NCBI RefSeq assembly: GCF_030490285.1
Contig: NZ_CP129884.1
Span: 1,798,001 to 1,862,000, forward strand
Reading direction: 5' to 3'
Source of the DNA: Methylomonas montana
GTDB lineage: Bacteria; Pseudomonadota; Gammaproteobacteria; Methylococcales; Methylomonadaceae
Length of the DNA stretch: 64,000 bases
Positions 62,997 to 64,000 of this stretch are shown piece by piece; positions within the stretch are counted from its first letter, which is position 1; each line of letters opens with the position of its first letter. The notes under the pieces were generated by a model that was given only the letters and a program-made list of their open reading frames with translations, did no database searches and was not told the DNA's origin. The translations under genes and the position numbers were made by a program.

Positions 62997-63872
62997 ATGT
63001 TTGTAGATATTCTTTTCCATAAAAAGAGATTTAAGATTCCCGAGCGTATCACTGGTACAAACGGTAAGTTCTATACGGTTCAGGAGCAAATTGCGGAGGG
63101 TGGCAATGCTGTAGTCTGCGAATGCGCCGATGAATCCGATGGCGAAGTGTATGCAGTCAAGTTTCTGACGAACACACGTGAAGACAGCAGATCCGAACGA
63201 TTCGAAATAGAGCGACAATTGATGCAGAGCCTTACCGCTTTGCGACACGACCATTTGATCGGTTCTATCACTAGCGGAACCGTTGATTCGTCTACTTTTG
63301 ACAAACGGCAGAAGGAATGCAAGTTGACTTTACCTTTTGTCATAATGGAGCGAGCAAACTGCTCTTTAAGAGAGTTTGTGAAAAACGAGAAAGTCCCCAT
63401 TGAGTATGAAATTTATTCTGCCCAATTCCGTGGATTGGTTAGCGCTTTGGAATTGCTTCACCGTCACGCGATTCACAGGGACATTAAGCCTGATAACATT
63501 CTTGTTATCGGTGAACGATGGGTGATCAGTGATTTCGGGCTATGTTCTCTTCTCGATGGCTGCGGTGGACAGGATCTGACACCAAGTTGGCAGGTTCCGG
63601 GACCGCGCTTCTGGATGTCGCCAGAGGCTAACAACAAAGCGATCGGATTGTCGGAGGAGATTACTTTTGCATCTGATGTGTTCCAGCTTGCCGCCGTTTT
63701 CTGGTGGGTCGTAAATCGTCGGCATCCGAGTGGAATATTGTCTCGTGAAGACTGGATAGGAGCCGAATACCTTTACGAACCTGTAGCGCGGGGATTACAG
63801 CATTCATTGAACCGCCGTTTTTCTACGGCAAATGAATTCGGAACAGCAGTGGTCCAAGCCATAGGATTTTAA
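62997..63872 (+). CDS. Hanks-type Ser/Thr protein kinase
   Basis: Encodes 291 residues from ATG 62997 (GAGGAAG 9 bases upstream); a TTG at 62979 overlapping the DUF262 stop is the alternative. The kinase fold is complete: glycine-rich IAEGGNAVVCEC, Lys55 in YAVKFL, HRDIKPDNILV with catalytic Asp162, Lys164 and Asn167, and DFG (Asp179) in ISDFGLCSLL, then SPEA. It has no membrane segment or sensory domain. It is the last gene of the operon. Kinases take part in several phage defences (PglW in BREX 2, Stk2); appended to an Ssp-like module it may modify one of the restriction proteins. Confidence 0.88.
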   Translation: MFVDILFHKKRFKIPERITGTNGKFYTVQEQIAEGGNAVVCECADESDGEVYAVKFLTNTREDSRSERFEIERQLMQSLTALRHDHLIGSITSGTVDSSTFDKRQKECKLTLPFVIMERANCSLREFVKNEKVPIEYEIYSAQFRGLVSALELLHRHAIHRDIKPDNILVIGERWVISDFGLCSLLDGCGGQDLTPSWQVPGPRFWMSPEANNKAIGLSEEITFASDVFQLAAVFWWVVNRRHPSGILSREDWIGAEYLYEPVARGLQHSLNRRFSTANEFGTAVVQAIGF

Positions 63873-63888
63873 AAATCATATTTTATCA

Positions 63889-64000
63889 CTAGATTCCGGT
63901 TATCTTGAGAAAACTCTTGGGACTCTCAGTCCATTTGCTTGTACTCGTAATTCCCAAGCTTCTCCATTTGGTATTGCCGAATAACTTACGTGAATAGGTC
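63889..64000 (-). CDS. Possible C-terminal end of a minus-strand gene (edge fragment)
   Basis: On the minus strand one frame is open from the window edge to a TAG at 63889, giving 36 codons (KLFGNTKWRSLGITSTSKWT, then ESPKSFLKITGI). The composition looks protein-like but is short enough to be chance, and no family is recognised. If real, this gene converges on the kinase gene and lies 16 bases after it. Confidence 0.25.
   Translation of the reverse strand, partial: TYSRKLFGNTKWRSLGITSTSKWTESPKSFLKITGI

Larger units (their letters stand above)
28174..64000. mobile_element. Integrated genomic island, probable ICE, right end outside window
   Basis: The left boundary is tRNA-Pro(GGG). Directly after it come a tyrosine integrase, an overlapping HTH gene and FlhD/FlhC-like regulators. 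A long minus-strand operon with ssb, bet and exo recombination genes and CobS/CobT-like genes follows, then an AcaB-family gene and a defence operon. FlhDC-type activators (SetCD, AcaCD), a bet-exo pair and CobS/CobT-like genes are hallmarks of SXT/R391 and IncC elements, so this looks like a distant relative. No relaxase or type IV secretion genes are in view, and no attR was found, so the element extends right. Confidence 0.75.

Overview
The window looks like a gammaproteobacterial chromosome, most likely a methanotroph of the Methylomonas/Methylobacter type. This is an inference. It rests on several secreted proteins that end in a VPLPA-type (PEP-CTERM-like) sorting tail, a large copper and redox trafficking locus, and a housekeeping block with gammaproteobacterial order: tRNA-Val, thrS, infC, rpmI, rplT, pheS, pheT, ihfA, a merR-like gene, tRNA-Pro.

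Layout. (1) 1-8.4 kb: VPLPA-tailed secreted proteins, including a tandem paralogous pair, a MauG-like dihaem protein and a ModE-like regulator. A 926-bp IS5-family insertion interrupts a YkgJ-like gene. (2) 8.9-20.3 kb: metal handling. A minus-strand operon carries two NosL domains (one fused to an outer-membrane barrel), a TlpA-like lipoprotein, an ABC ATPase and permease, a polytopic CPFC protein and a free DsbD N-terminal domain. Upstream are a TauE/SafE-cupredoxin fusion, two small paired proteins and a heavy-metal P1B ATPase. (3) 20.6-28.3 kb: conserved translation and nucleoid genes; infC appears to start at an AUC codon. (4) 28.2 kb to the right edge: a genomic island integrated at tRNA-Pro(GGG), most likely an integrative conjugative element distantly related to SXT/R391 and IncC. 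It has a tyrosine integrase, an overlapping small HTH gene, two FlhD/FlhC-like regulator pairs (one FlhD fused to a STAS-like domain), and a 33-46.4 kb minus-strand block. That block holds an ssb-bet-exo recombination module, a MoxR/CobS-like ATPase, a DUF3150 protein, a CobT-like protein and several unknowns. An AcaB-family gene follows. No conjugation genes and no second attachment site lie in the window, so the element must continue to the right.

Two systems stand out. First, nearly every gene of the 33-46.4 kb block is preceded by its own copy (12 in all) of a diverged but structurally conserved 5'-UTR element: outer ACCC/GGGT arms around a G-rich hairpin whose 5' arm and loop can also pair with a downstream segment just ahead of the Shine-Dalgarno site. 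This looks like a family of pseudoknot or mutually exclusive RNA structures controlling a mobile element. Second, 47.6-63.9 kb is a tightly packed plus-strand operon resembling a phosphorothioate-based defence system. It has SspB-, SspC- and SspD-like modification genes, then three genes like SspF/G/H or DptF/G/H, the last an 1807-residue protein with a PD-(D/E)XK-like motif and an FtsK-type motor. A stand-alone DUF262 protein and a Hanks-type protein kinase are appended. No cysteine desulfurase is present.

The sequence shows some decay: a frameshift in the first gene, a probable frameshift in a small island gene, a transposase remnant near 8.4 kb, and an in-frame loss of much of the VWA core in the CobT-like protein. 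All function names are from motif and context recognition, not database searches.
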